NCBI GenBank assembly: GCA_001839685.1
Contig: MLAK01001075.1
Location: 1 to 28,530 of the forward strand
Origin: Tritrichomonas foetus
Taxonomy: Eukaryota > Parabasalia > Tritrichomonadida > Tritrichomonadidae
Direction of reading: 5' to 3'
Length of the DNA stretch: 28,530 nt
Shown here one piece after another: positions 1 to 10,800 of the stretch. Made by a program: the position numbers and the translations under genes. The notes under the pieces were generated by a model. That model did no database searches. It had not been told where the DNA came from and was given only the letters and a program-made list of their open reading frames with translations. Numbering within the stretch: the first letter of the stretch is position 1; the number at the start of each line of letters is the position of its first letter.

Positions 1-229
1 TTTTTCATTCGTTGGTTTCATTTCTGGATATTTATAGGGAGAGGTAATGACTCAAACATAATATATGAAATTTAACTTCATCAAAACTATGAACACTTTT
101 ATGGTGAAATAACTGCACCTTATGGTCAAAAAATCCATAAGCGCAGTCATTATCAAAACGGAAAAGAAAAGAAAACTAAAAATAAGAGAAATCAAATAAG
201 ATTTAAGAAATTTATGAAAGACATTGTTT

Positions 230-1444
230 TTAGCACAATCCGGTTCTGAACTCATAAAATCCGGTCAGGATGCCATACTTCACTCCCTTGAATGGCCTGT
301 AATTTACATTCTCAACCTCAAGCCTGTCAATTTTATATCCAGAAGGAGCCACACCGACTGTTATGAAAGATGCACTCACAACTGGAAATCGACCTGCAAG
401 GTCAAATCCTTGTTCAGTTGATGCACTTCCTTTCAAAATCACTGGTTCCTTTTTGGCGTAAGTTCCAACTGTCCAAATGACTTCACGTGATGCTGCCTCG
501 AATGTTGCTCTTCCATCCTGCGTTGCGAGTGAAGGTGATAAAACTCCTTCTGGTAAAGTAAATCTAATTTCTACTGCCTCGAGTTGTTTCGGAAGTGATG
601 CCTCAGGTTTGAGGGAAATTTCAAAAGTGACACTTCCCTTTATCCAAGTGAATTTAGGGGCCACCCAAAGAGGAAGTGTGATTTGATTTGCTGCAACGCG
701 ATATTTCATTAAAGTGAACTGACCATCCGGTGGAACAAATGGAATAACTTTCGCCTCACGTGCATCTACTTCGACGCAGCGATGAAAAGTGACATCTTCG
801 TAATGAGTTGATGGAGTTAGAATTAATTTGCAGGTTGGATTATCTGAAAGGCGGCAATTAATTTCAACACTTCCGCGGATGTGGCAAAAGTCTATACGTC
901 CTGCTTCGTTGACCAAAGCGTCGATTGTCTCCAAAACGTCGACTAGGATCTCATTCGAAAATCTGCTAACGCCAACTTGACGCCATGGTCGATTCAGGTC
1001 AAGTTGAAGTCTGTTTCCTTTCGAGTAGTCTGTCGGCGGTCGAGTAAGCATGGTTTGGATTGTGTTTGGCTCGTTCAAGAATGGATATCCGAAATCGATG
1101 GCGTAGTCGAGGATTTGATAGACTGTTGGATATTCGCTTTTGATGGAGTTTTCGGTAGCACCTTCTGAAAGAAGAGTCGATAAAAGTTTTCCGATATATT
1201 TCAAGATATTCACTGCAAGAAGGACAAATTCGTCCCCTTCGCAGACGCCAACGAGCCAAATTTCGTTCTGTTGATGCGTGATAATGGTGAAGTCGCCGTC
1301 GTCCATAATTCCCGGAGGCTGGCGGGAATTATCGCGGATGGCAAGGCAAATTGCATCAATCTGTGATCGTTGTATGCGGTCCCTGTATTGTTTCTCGATG
1401 AGGATGAGTGCTTCCTTGTTTAGAATGAAAATTGCAGAGAGCAT
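230..1444 (-). CDS. AP3M: AP-3 adaptor complex medium (mu) subunit
   Basis: A 404-residue clathrin-adaptor medium chain, the cargo-binding subunit of the AP-3 coat that sorts membrane proteins from Golgi/endosomes toward lysosome-like compartments. Residues 1-135 form a longin domain (start MLSAIFILN; the adaptor motif YQILDYAIDFGYP with NEPNTI is near 109-128). The mu homology domain runs from PWR (153-155) to the C-terminus. AP-3 rather than AP-1/2/4 is indicated by PWRQVGV, IPFVPPDGQFTLMKYRV and the C-terminal YRPFKGVKYGILTGFYEFRT. Full length is normal for the family. The start is the only ATG that gives a complete longin domain; TCAAAT lies just upstream. The stop reads TAAA, the stop-overlapping polyadenylation word known in trichomonads. 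It is divergent from the next gene, 319 bp away. An extra GLC follows the usual terminal RT. Confidence 0.93.
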   Translation of the reverse strand: MLSAIFILNKEALILIEKQYRDRIQRSQIDAICLAIRDNSRQPPGIMDDGDFTIITHQQNEIWLVGVCEGDEFVLLAVNILKYIGKLLSTLLSEGATENSIKSEYPTVYQILDYAIDFGYPFLNEPNTIQTMLTRPPTDYSKGNRLQLDLNRPWRQVGVSRFSNEILVDVLETIDALVNEAGRIDFCHIRGSVEINCRLSDNPTCKLILTPSTHYEDVTFHRCVEVDAREAKVIPFVPPDGQFTLMKYRVAANQITLPLWVAPKFTWIKGSVTFEISLKPEASLPKQLEAVEIRFTLPEGVLSPSLATQDGRATFEAASREVIWTVGTYAKKEPVILKGSASTEQGFDLAGRFPVVSASFITVGVAPSGYKIDRLEVENVNYRPFKGVKYGILTGFYEFRTGLC

Positions 1445-1763
1445 CGATTTGAGAACAAACTGTCACTTTTGGAAAATCACCTTGTTCGTTCAACCTAAAC
1501 TATTGAAAAATTTAGGATGATGTGCAAGCTTACATTATCATTTTTCGCCGTTCTATTTTTTTAGTAATATGAAAAACTATAGTTGTATTATTGTTATATA
1601 TCTTTTATTAGAATTAAATATTCTAAAATGCATATGATATCTGAGAAAATCAAGACAAATGTTCTTTTCATAAATTGAATTGATTTCTTTGTGGTCAAAT
1701 TCTATGAGGTATTTCAAATCTATTGAATGCTTTGGTAGAATTTCATATAACATTTCATTATTG
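1445..1763. promoter_or_regulatory. Divergent intergenic region, AP3M / membrane protein
   Basis: This 319-bp AT-rich stretch separates two divergent start codons and must hold both promoters. On the right it ends with TCATTA (1755-1760), a good match to the trichomonad initiator TCA-Py-(T/A). Its A at 1757 is 7 bases before the ATG at 1764. On the left, TCAAAT on the minus strand lies a few bases before the ATG of AP3M. No other gene is seen here. A short minus-strand open frame covering 1577-1852 lies antisense to the next gene's 5' end and shows no recognisable domain. Confidence 0.5.
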
Positions 1764-3047
1764 ATGCGTGCAATTTTACAAGATGAAACATCTTTAGAAA
1801 CACCTCTTGACAGAATGAGCAATGCATCTGCATTTATTTGGTTAGTGATCATATTTTCCAGTCTGTTGATATCATCTCTTGTATCTTTTATTCCATCTAA
1901 TACATCAATTATCAAATCACTTTCAAATAATTATCCACAAGGTGAATCATTAATATCACATCGTTCACAATTTGATAGGCTTACGCCATTCAGTGGTTTT
2001 CTTTATTTATATATCACACCAAACTTTGAAATTTATGAAAACAAGAATTTGACATTTTCTATTAAAGGATATCTAAAATTCTTAGACAATTCACTCAATG
2101 AATATCAATCTCAAACTATTACTAAAAATATGTCACTTATTTGTACAAAAATCTCTTGTCCGCCAATTCCAATTTTTGAAACAAACTTGGTTGATTTTTC
2201 AGCAATTTCACTTTACGCTGATGTTGAATGTAATTTCCCAGGAATGACATCTGTCACTTTTTGGTCACTTTCTTTACGTACAACGATTTCTATTATTGGT
2301 TGTTTTTTAATCATGCTTATTACAATACCTATTTCCCTTTTATTAATCTTTATTGTTCCTTCTCGTTTTCGGCCATCAACGAAAGATCATAAAGCGACTT
2401 TGTTTCTTGGAATTGGTTTAATCTTCATTGATGGACCGTGGCTGCTAATGAGATACTATATACCTAGTTATTCATCACATGTGTTTGATATATCACCTGA
2501 TTTCTTTCATTTGATTTTTATTATTTTTTCAATGTATTTCATCTCATCAAGAACTTTAGAATTACCGAATCGTATATTTAATTCTAAATTGATTTTATTG
2601 TCTGTTTGTTCTTTGTGTGTAATGAATGTTGCTATTCAATTGATGGTGACTGATTTCATGCCACCCTCCACTTTATCTCTTCATATTAATGAATCATCTC
2701 TTTTGAAATATTCATTTTATACTATTGCTTTCATTTATCATGGAATTGTGATAGGTTTGTTAATTTTTGGTGTTTTATTTTTACAAATTGAATCATTTCA
2801 AGTTTTACTCCTTGTTTCATTTTCATTAATAATATTGGAAGTGATTGATATAATAAGGACGCTTTTAAGAATGTTCATCTCCATTGATCAAATTGGATTT
2901 TGTTTTGCAACAGATTTATTTTATATTTTAATGGCAAATGTTATTTCATTCTTTTTCCTGTCATCAAATTTGCCAAACGGATTCCATATTCCTGCATCAC
3001 AAGAAGAAGATGGTCAGGTACTTGATGTTATTCCTGATGACGAATAA
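1764..3047 (+). CDS. Wntless/TMEM181-like eight-span membrane protein, paralogue 1
   Basis: A 427-residue integral membrane protein of the endomembrane or surface. Visible order: a short cytosolic N-terminus; span 1 at about 23-43; a 125-residue non-membrane domain with four cysteines (127, 132, 156 and, at the edge of the next span, 180) and NKS/NMS-type glycosylation sites; seven further hydrophobic segments (about 173-198, 211-230, 245-262, 274-296, 317-340, 346-366, 383-401); and an acidic tail (EEDGQVLDVIPDDE). This one-plus-seven layout, with a GPW motif ending the third span where relatives have N-P, resembles the Wntless/TMEM181 (GOST) families. That assignment is an inference without alignment. 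Earlier starts exist (ATG 1704), but 1764 is favoured by an initiator TCATTA 7 bases upstream and because similarity to the paralogue at 3285-4598 begins exactly at this Met (MRAILQDETS versus MREIEIETSS). The stop is TAAA. Confidence 0.72.
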   Translation: MRAILQDETSLETPLDRMSNASAFIWLVIIFSSLLISSLVSFIPSNTSIIKSLSNNYPQGESLISHRSQFDRLTPFSGFLYLYITPNFEIYENKNLTFSIKGYLKFLDNSLNEYQSQTITKNMSLICTKISCPPIPIFETNLVDFSAISLYADVECNFPGMTSVTFWSLSLRTTISIIGCFLIMLITIPISLLLIFIVPSRFRPSTKDHKATLFLGIGLIFIDGPWLLMRYYIPSYSSHVFDISPDFFHLIFIIFSMYFISSRTLELPNRIFNSKLILLSVCSLCVMNVAIQLMVTDFMPPSTLSLHINESSLLKYSFYTIAFIYHGIVIGLLIFGVLFLQIESFQVLLLVSFSLIILEVIDIIRTLLRMFISIDQIGFCFATDLFYILMANVISFFFLSSNLPNGFHIPASQEEDGQVLDVIPDDE

Positions 3048-3284
3048 AATAGTGGGGAAATAAATAGAATTAATAAATGTTGTATTAAAAGTATTAATAC
3101 TTTATTTTATTTTTTCCCTTTATTTATTTCTTTTAGTTATTTAATTTATGCTATCAAATAGTTCAAAAATTATAATAAATAAGATAGAAACAAAATATAA
3201 AGCAATAATATACATTTATTAATAGAACTGTAAATCTAAAATGATAAAAAAGATAACTTATAACACAAAATCTTTGAGTTCCTA

Positions 3285-4598
3285 TTATTCATCAATTCCA
3301 TCACTGAAATCAAAGTCTCCTGGATCATAAGAAGCGCTTTCACTATCATCTGAGGCGATATCATGGCTGATTGGCCAGTTCATGTAAGCAAAGAAAAATA
3401 AAAACGTTGCAACTGACGCGAAAGTGAAAATTTGGATTTCATGGGCTGATGGAACAATATGGCTAATTGAGCCATATGTTTCAAAAATAAAACAGATTAT
3501 AAATGTCAGCAAAACCATAAATATGTAAATTTTCGTTTCTTGCTTATTTATTGAATATGATAATGCCATCGAAATCATAATTATAATGAAACAAACTGCT
3601 GCTGCGATTGACCTTAAATACCTTAAAATTGATAGGATCATGGAATTTCCACTTGAATCTTCATTCTTATACATAAGGTAATGAGTTATATATTCGTTTG
3701 ATAAATATAAAAATGCTGTCACAAGAAATGGTAAAATTTCAATAAAAATCCAAAATGGTGTAATTCTTTCTTTCCTGGTATGCGACATATCGAGAATTAT
3801 TGAAAATGATGCAGCAACTGCTAAAATGAAAATAATTGAAACAGAAACATCAAAAAGAGAAAAAACTAACGATTCAGTAAAATAAGCCAAAACGTAAAGT
3901 GGATTTGACGAAATAATTAAAAGCATGATTAAAAATTGAATGATTTGAAGTTGCATTGGATTTGAAACAGATTTTTTGTCGATTGAGAATAAATAAAAGA
4001 ATGACCCAATTCCAGCAAAAAAGAAAATGAGTCTAATTAAAACTTCAATAATTGAATGTGTCGTGTCATTATAAGTAATTACAAAGACACCTGACAATGT
4101 TTCTGATGTGGGGAATTTCAAAACGATATTGGATTCGAGAAAGACAAAATCAACAATGCTTCGCGTGTAAAGTCTTATTTTGTTAGAAACTGTGGATAAA
4201 TGTGGAAAAGTTGTGTTATAGCGAATTGATGGACTTTGATATAAAGTTTCGTATCGTTTCCCTTTATGGCTTAAAATTGTCATGGCGGATTCGATTATTA
4301 CTGAAATCTCTTCTGAAGCAAACTGGCGCATCAAAATCAAGTCGATGGCGATAAAATCATTCAAGAAATTGAAATCGCCGATTTTGATTACAAATTTTCG
4401 GGTGTTGGAGATGGCGGAATTTTTGTCGAATGGAATTGTTTCGCTGTGGAAAAAAGGAGGGCCGAAAATATTCGAAAAAATAAAAACGAGATTGGCTAGG
4501 AAAAAGAAGAGAAGCATGTAGTACTTTCGGTGGCTAGACATTCCATCAATCCTCCGAATCAAGACTGATGACGATGTCTCTATTTCTATCTCTCGCAT
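3285..4598 (-). CDS. Wntless/TMEM181-like eight-span membrane protein, paralogue 2
   Basis: A 437-residue relative of the convergent gene at 1764-3047. It has the same plan: a cytosolic MREIEIETSS start; span 1 at about 27-45 ending in FGPP; a soluble lumenal-type domain about 50-180 that lacks the cysteines of paralogue 1; then seven spans (about 184-204, 216-238, 246-268, 280-299, 325-348, 356-373, 388-406); and a very acidic, serine-rich tail (SDDSESASYDPGDFDF). SNPLY at 231-235 sits where TMEM181/Wntless proteins have an N-P motif at the third span, which is the best single clue to family. Upstream in-frame ATGs at 4613 and 4706 are possible; 4613 lies only 5 bases after a TCAAAA motif. 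I chose 4598 because homology with the paralogue starts there. The 3' ends of the two genes are 237 bp apart. Confidence 0.72.
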   Translation of the reverse strand: MREIEIETSSSVLIRRIDGMSSHRKYYMLLFFFLANLVFIFSNIFGPPFFHSETIPFDKNSAISNTRKFVIKIGDFNFLNDFIAIDLILMRQFASEEISVIIESAMTILSHKGKRYETLYQSPSIRYNTTFPHLSTVSNKIRLYTRSIVDFVFLESNIVLKFPTSETLSGVFVITYNDTTHSIIEVLIRLIFFFAGIGSFFYLFSIDKKSVSNPMQLQIIQFLIMLLIISSNPLYVLAYFTESLVFSLFDVSVSIIFILAVAASFSIILDMSHTRKERITPFWIFIEILPFLVTAFLYLSNEYITHYLMYKNEDSSGNSMILSILRYLRSIAAAVCFIIIMISMALSYSINKQETKIYIFMVLLTFIICFIFETYGSISHIVPSAHEIQIFTFASVATFLFFFAYMNWPISHDIASDDSESASYDPGDFDFSDGIDE

Positions 4599-4871
4599 TT
4601 TGCCCCTCTTCATATTTTGAATTTGGACCTCAAAATTTGAATCAAAAACAATCGTCATCGGATAATCGAAATAATAATGATAAAATTGGATCATTTGTGA
4701 CATCATTCTCAGGATTCAATTTCTTAGTTCTTCTATAAAATAGTATGATAATGACTACAAAAGAAAAAAAAATCATAAGAAAAAGAGAAAGAAATCAAAA
4801 GAAAATGAAATGAAATAATGATAAATAAATGTTTTACAAACAATTTGGTTAAAAGAGAGTAAAAAATGAAA

Positions 4872-7800
4872 TTATTTTTCCGTTTGTTCTGGTATAGCTG
4901 GTGGTGGTGACGATTGACTTACAAATGATTGAAGCCATTCAGATAATGAATTGCATTTCTCGTTGATTCCAAAATGAATATTCAAAAAGTGAGAAAGCGA
5001 ATAAGCTGATGCTATATCAATACCACTGATTTTAACTTCTGTTGGCCATCTGTTTTTCATTTCAGTTATTGCACCGATTATCCGATTGGATTTATTTAAA
5101 ATTGTTTCAACTTTATGTAAGGCAGTTCCCCATTGAACTTCTGCAGTTTTTCTGAGAATATCAGCTTGATTTCTAAGGTATGGAATGTTACATGAATCAG
5201 ATTTTGATCCTTTTGAAGGTCCACGCTTTTTCTTTGGATCACCACCTGCATCTTTTGGAACTTGTGGTGATTCTCCATCAATTTCAGCAGAATCTAAATG
5301 AGCCGCTTCATCTAAATTCAATCCAATTTCCATAAGTTCGGAGCAGGATGTTGAAAGCTCGGTTCCTTGTGCTGCAATAATAATTGGAATATCACTAGAT
5401 GCATCCAAAGATCCACTAGCAGTCATATTCACACCAGATTTCTTCTTGGAATTTTCAGGAGATTCAGCAATGACGATTCCTAAGAAGAAATAAAGGGATC
5501 CTCGAATTCCAATAGCTCCTTTCTTCTTCGGTGATGGTGAATTCGAAATTGATGTTCTTGTGGACATTGTAAATGAACTTGATGCTCGTGTAGCAGTGGC
5601 AGCAAGTGATGCATTTCCACTGGCGATTGGAATGTTTGAATTATTACAGTTTTTCATTATTGAAGAATCGACTGGATACCAGATTCCAAGAACTGATCCT
5701 GGCTCAATTGTTGATCCACTAAAGAATGCAGAAGAGGAAGTTAAAGTGTTTGAAGCAGAAGTAGCAACAGTTGATGCACTTTCTTTAGGTGAATTCAATT
5801 TAAACGAAGTAAGCTTATCTTCAAAGCACTTATAAAATAGATAAGTTCGATGCTCAAGGAGTTCTGTATCAAACAAAGGAAGATCAAGTGAGCAGGCATG
5901 TGAATAATAAGCATCAGCAAGTCCACGCATTGTTTGATCTTTGTTGTCATTCATTAAAAGGGATGGACAATACAAAGGTGCAGTTGTTGCAGCTTGTGCA
6001 ATCATTGATTGGATTAATCGTTGAGCAGTATGAACAGATGATGATAATACTATTGCTGATTTAGAAAGACAAACTCGTTTTTCTTCATTTGAAGAAAGTC
6101 CAGCTAACAAAACTAAATCATTAATGCATTCTTTGCTTGCGGGATTTATGGCACAATCAGGAGAATTTAAAATCATAGAATTTAATAATTCTACCAACTG
6201 ATCAACTAAATCTAGTGAATAGTTTTGTTTTAATGGGGATACTTGTTCTTGATTCCAAGTTGTAATAGCAAGTGTGTTTTCGCGCAAAAATTTCTGCATC
6301 TGGACTCGTTCAATTGATGCATTCAGTAGAAATCGAAGACCATGTGATATATAGGAACAACTTGTCCTCATTAAATCTAATGCATTATTCAAAAGCGTTA
6401 AGGTGTCTTTCGGCCCACTATAAATTGCATTTGTTAATGCTTCGAGATGAGCAAGTCGGATTAAAAGGAACGTGTTTCGAATGTAACAGGTTTTATCGTC
6501 ATGAATTCCTAATTCTTCGATATAGAATTTCAATGTTGTGGAATTTAAATTATTAATTATATCAAGTGGAGATATTTTTGGATTATTATTTAATCTTGGA
6601 TCTATGCATAAAAGTGTCACTAATTGTGCAACACTGCATACATATTCGCGATGAAATGCAGTAATCGGTTTCAATAAAGCAACTTGTGAAAGAAGCTTAA
6701 CAGCACCTTCATAATCAGCTTTCCTGATCATTATTAATGATTTATAATAAACTGAGGCAAATTCATCAGCTGTTGCAAAATCATTAATATTATAAGCAGC
6801 TTGATAAATGATACTTTTAGCAGTTGATATTATTCCATTAATTAGCAGCAAAGGTTGACTTTCACCTAATTGTGTAAGATCTTTTGATGCATCACTTAAA
6901 CTTTTAATAACTTCTTCTGCTGTTTTAATGGCTAAATCCCAGCGCCATTGTTTCATATAAACTAAAGCTCGATTGATTAAAAGTTCAGCTTTAATTGAAC
7001 GTTGAGAACTTCTTGATTCTTTAGTAATGCAATCGCTAAGTAAGTTTTCAGCGGATCGCAAAATAGAAGTGTAGAATTCTGATGATTGTGAAGACCCAGG
7101 AGTTCCATTATTGTCTTGGTCGGGGTTTTGATTATTATTATTACTCTTCGATTTCGAGTGATTATGTGATTTCTTACGCTTATTATTCCGTGAAGACATG
7201 CTATCATCCTTAGCGGTATCATTTGATCCATCTGGAGGAACACCAAGAAGATCAACAACGTCAGCACAAGACATACAAAGTCTTGAAACGGAAATTGCAT
7301 ATTGAAAACCTAAAATATTCCCATATTCATGAGTAACCTGTGCAAAGGATGATATTATGGAGCGAAGAGCATCGTAATTACCTTGAGCGAATGGTGGTTC
7401 CGCACTATTAATAGAAACTCGCTTAGCAGAAAGTGAATATAATACAGTTTCAGATGTGGTTCGAGAATCACCGAAATGTGTTATAATGTCATTAAAAACA
7501 TTGACAGCATTTCTGATGAGACCAAATTCACAACTTGCAATAGTAGTCATGATTCGGGCACGTGCCAAATATCTTTTATTGCGAATAATGAATCTGAAAA
7601 AGTGACGTGCAAATGACAATGGTTTAAACATTTCAAAATACATTTCATATGACAATAATGAGGAAATTAAATGATTTAAGGCCAGTGTTATATGTTCAGC
7701 AGGCGCTGGCTCTAAATTTGGTTGATTGGGATCCAAAGCTGTGAAAACATCAACACCATTGATTATTTCAGATGGCTCAAATTCAATGAAATCGATGGCT

Positions 7801-10800
7801 TTCTTAGGATTGTTGGGATTCGATGAAAAAATTGCAGATAATGAAAATGCTGCTAATCTTGTAAGCATCATTGCAGTATTCTTTTTACTGTGCATTGCAA
7901 TGTATGTGGAAATAATAGCAATTGAAATACATCCTGCCCATGAATGTTTCTGATAAAATCCCTCCTTGGTTTCTTTATCTAGAATTTGATGAACTTTTTC
8001 GTGTGCTTTTACAATCCTGAAATGGCCTTCAAGAGCTTCGCATAGTTTGGAAATAGCAAGATCGGTTTCATTCCGTTCAAATAAAACAAAAGCTAATTTA
8101 GTAAGTAAAGAAATTGACATAGATAACTTTTGCTTATGTTGAAGGCTCATAGCAGTAGTTGCAACGTTTTTCATCAGAGTGTCAATTCCAACATTTACTG
8201 GATCTTCTGGGAACAAAGAAGAAACATCTGGTTGTGCTTTCTGTAAATAAAGATCTGCTTGGAAATATGAATTTTCAGCAGAATCACGTCTATTTAATAT
8301 TTCAATCGCATTTACAAGATTTGGACCAGGTTCACGATCTCCAATAATCCATTGCAATTCTGCGATTTTTGGAGATAATTTTGCAGCTTTATCCAATAGA
8401 TGGGCAACAATCTCAGCTTTTCCATCATACATCAAAATCATAAAGCAATATTTCAATGCTTTAATAGACCAACTGTCTTTAATTTGTGCGCTTTCAATAA
8501 CTACATCAACATAACTGGTCATCATAGGAGAAATGGACGCTAATGATGGATTTGATGGGGATAATCCGGAAAGAAGAACTCCAATCACTCGAAGTGAGTT
8601 TTCAATGATGCTTTTCTGCTGTGTTCTATCAGCAAAAACAATTGCATGTCGAAAAGCGTTTAATACAATCATAAATTGATCAGGATTTACAGTTTCTTCT
8701 TCGACTTTTTTATTTGTCGAAGCTTTACTTTTTCCTGGTTTTGAATGCTTTCTTGATGTGTTACCTGCATTTCTATCAGTTGGTTGGACCGAAGTCACTG
8801 CTGTCGCAATAGATTGAGTAGATGGATCATTTTCTACAAGACAAAGTGCCAAAAGGTAGCAAATTGCTGCACGATATTTATTAGCATCGTTATATTTCGC
8901 AATATTTTTGGTTCTATTTTTGTATTTATGCCATACTGATTGAATTTTTGTTGCAGCATGTTGTTCTGCTTCATTTTCTTCAGGTGCTTTATTTGGATCG
9001 GCTTGTTGGTTCTTATTATTACCCTTGGCAGGAGTTGCACCTTTTTTGGGTTTAGCGGCTGCTTTTTGGTTCCTTGCATTCCCACGTTTTGTTGGAACTT
9101 TTTCTTCAACTTCATGCAACTGTGATTTTATGTATTCTAGACATTGTGAAGCCCAATTTGCACCTTGGCTGCAGAGACCTGCATTATGAGCTGCTGATAT
9201 AACATACACAGCTGCTTGGTAGAAAAGTGGATCAGCTTTAAATTTATTAAAAATATCTTCATATGCTTTGTCTGGAGAACTTCGGAAACTGTCAGCAGCA
9301 GATAAAATCAAAGTTGAATCACCTGTTGATGATTCCAAAATCTGATTTTTGGCGGCAAATAAAAGGAAGAATGTACGAAATTGATTTGCAGGAAGACTTT
9401 GAACAGCACCTAAAATAAACTGAGCTAATTGTTTTTCTTGGTAATACCAATTAAATAATGAATCAATTGCATATGAAGCTCGTGCAAGAACTTCTTGATG
9501 AAGTTCTTTGCTTACTGTCTTTTTATTCGTTCTAAGTGCATTAACAATCACTAAAAGTGGATGAAGAACCCACTTTGCATGAAATGTGTTCATTAAAAGT
9601 GGTTGAATTGTTGCAAGAATCTCTTGGCAAATACTGAGGGTTAATTTTTGATTATTTAGTATCTGTGAAAGTGTTAATGCAATATTTTGGAAAGATGTTG
9701 CATGAAGCGGCTTTGACACAAAAAGTCGTCCAGCCATTAAAAGTGCAGAAGAAAAAGCACGAAGAATTGGAGCAGGTAAATTCACTGTGCTTGATTTTAG
9801 ATTGAATCTATGGAAAGGATTGTTATTTTGATAAAATGAGTGCTCTTCAGTCACAACTTCAACTTCTGTGAATTGTTTCATTAAGTGTGTTAATGCAACA
9901 TCAAATGATTCATAATCATTTAAAGAATAAGCAGCAGATGCCAAATAGGCCCAAATTAAATCAATGGAAAGTGGATGACATGTTGGAATAGAAAATGGTG
10001 TTGATAAGTTATCAATTAATTCATCATTAGAATCATAAGCGCCAAAAGCAAATGAATATAAAGTATTTGGTTTTAATCCTGATACTAAAAATGGTTCTGT
10101 TTTATCATGCTTTTCACCTGTTCCTTTCAAAGCAGTATTTGCTGTAGTTATTCCAGTTAGGCCAACTGTTTCTTTCCCATATAATGCAATTGTTTTTGCT
10201 TCGTTCAATTGATTGGGGCATAATAGAGAAATTTGAGTTCGATTACTAAAAATTAATGGCGAATTTAATGTTGGTAATTCTAATTTTTTCATTTCATTTA
10301 ATGATTCTCTGGCTTTTTCTAGAATTTTTGCTGCATTCTTTTTAGAATAAAATGCAATTTGAATATAAATTATTGCTTTTGCTGCATAATTATTTTTGAA
10401 TTGTTCTAATAGATGTTTTTCCGTTTCTATCGTCCTTTTTGGAGGAGAAAATTGTTTATTCAATAAAGTTTGGTATTTCTTTCTTTGAGCAGCATCTAAA
10501 GATCCATAAATTCCTGTTTCTGTTATTTGGTTCTTTTTTGTTTCTTCAATAAATCTTTCATAATCAATTTTTGCTTTCTTCGTATCATTTACCAGGCCAA
10601 AATCCAAAACTGATTTAAAATAAATTGAAAAAAGATCAACATGTAAACATTCTAACCATTTTTCAAATAATAAGTAACTTTGATCAAGCGGTTTATTTGG
10701 AAAAGAAGCCGATGGTGAAATTGGTTTTTGTGTTTTCCTGATTGAAAAGTAATCACAATAAGTTTCTAAAGTTGTCAAAGCTGCTTCAGCTGCTTGAAAA

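Noticed and set aside
1..21. ATG on the minus strand at 21-19 leading off the left edge (MKPTNEK)
   Set aside because: Seven codons are too few to support a gene.
1577..1852. Minus-strand open frame opposite the 5' end of the membrane protein gene
   Set aside because: It is antisense to the homologous N-terminus shared by the two paralogues, and has no domain or initiator of its own.
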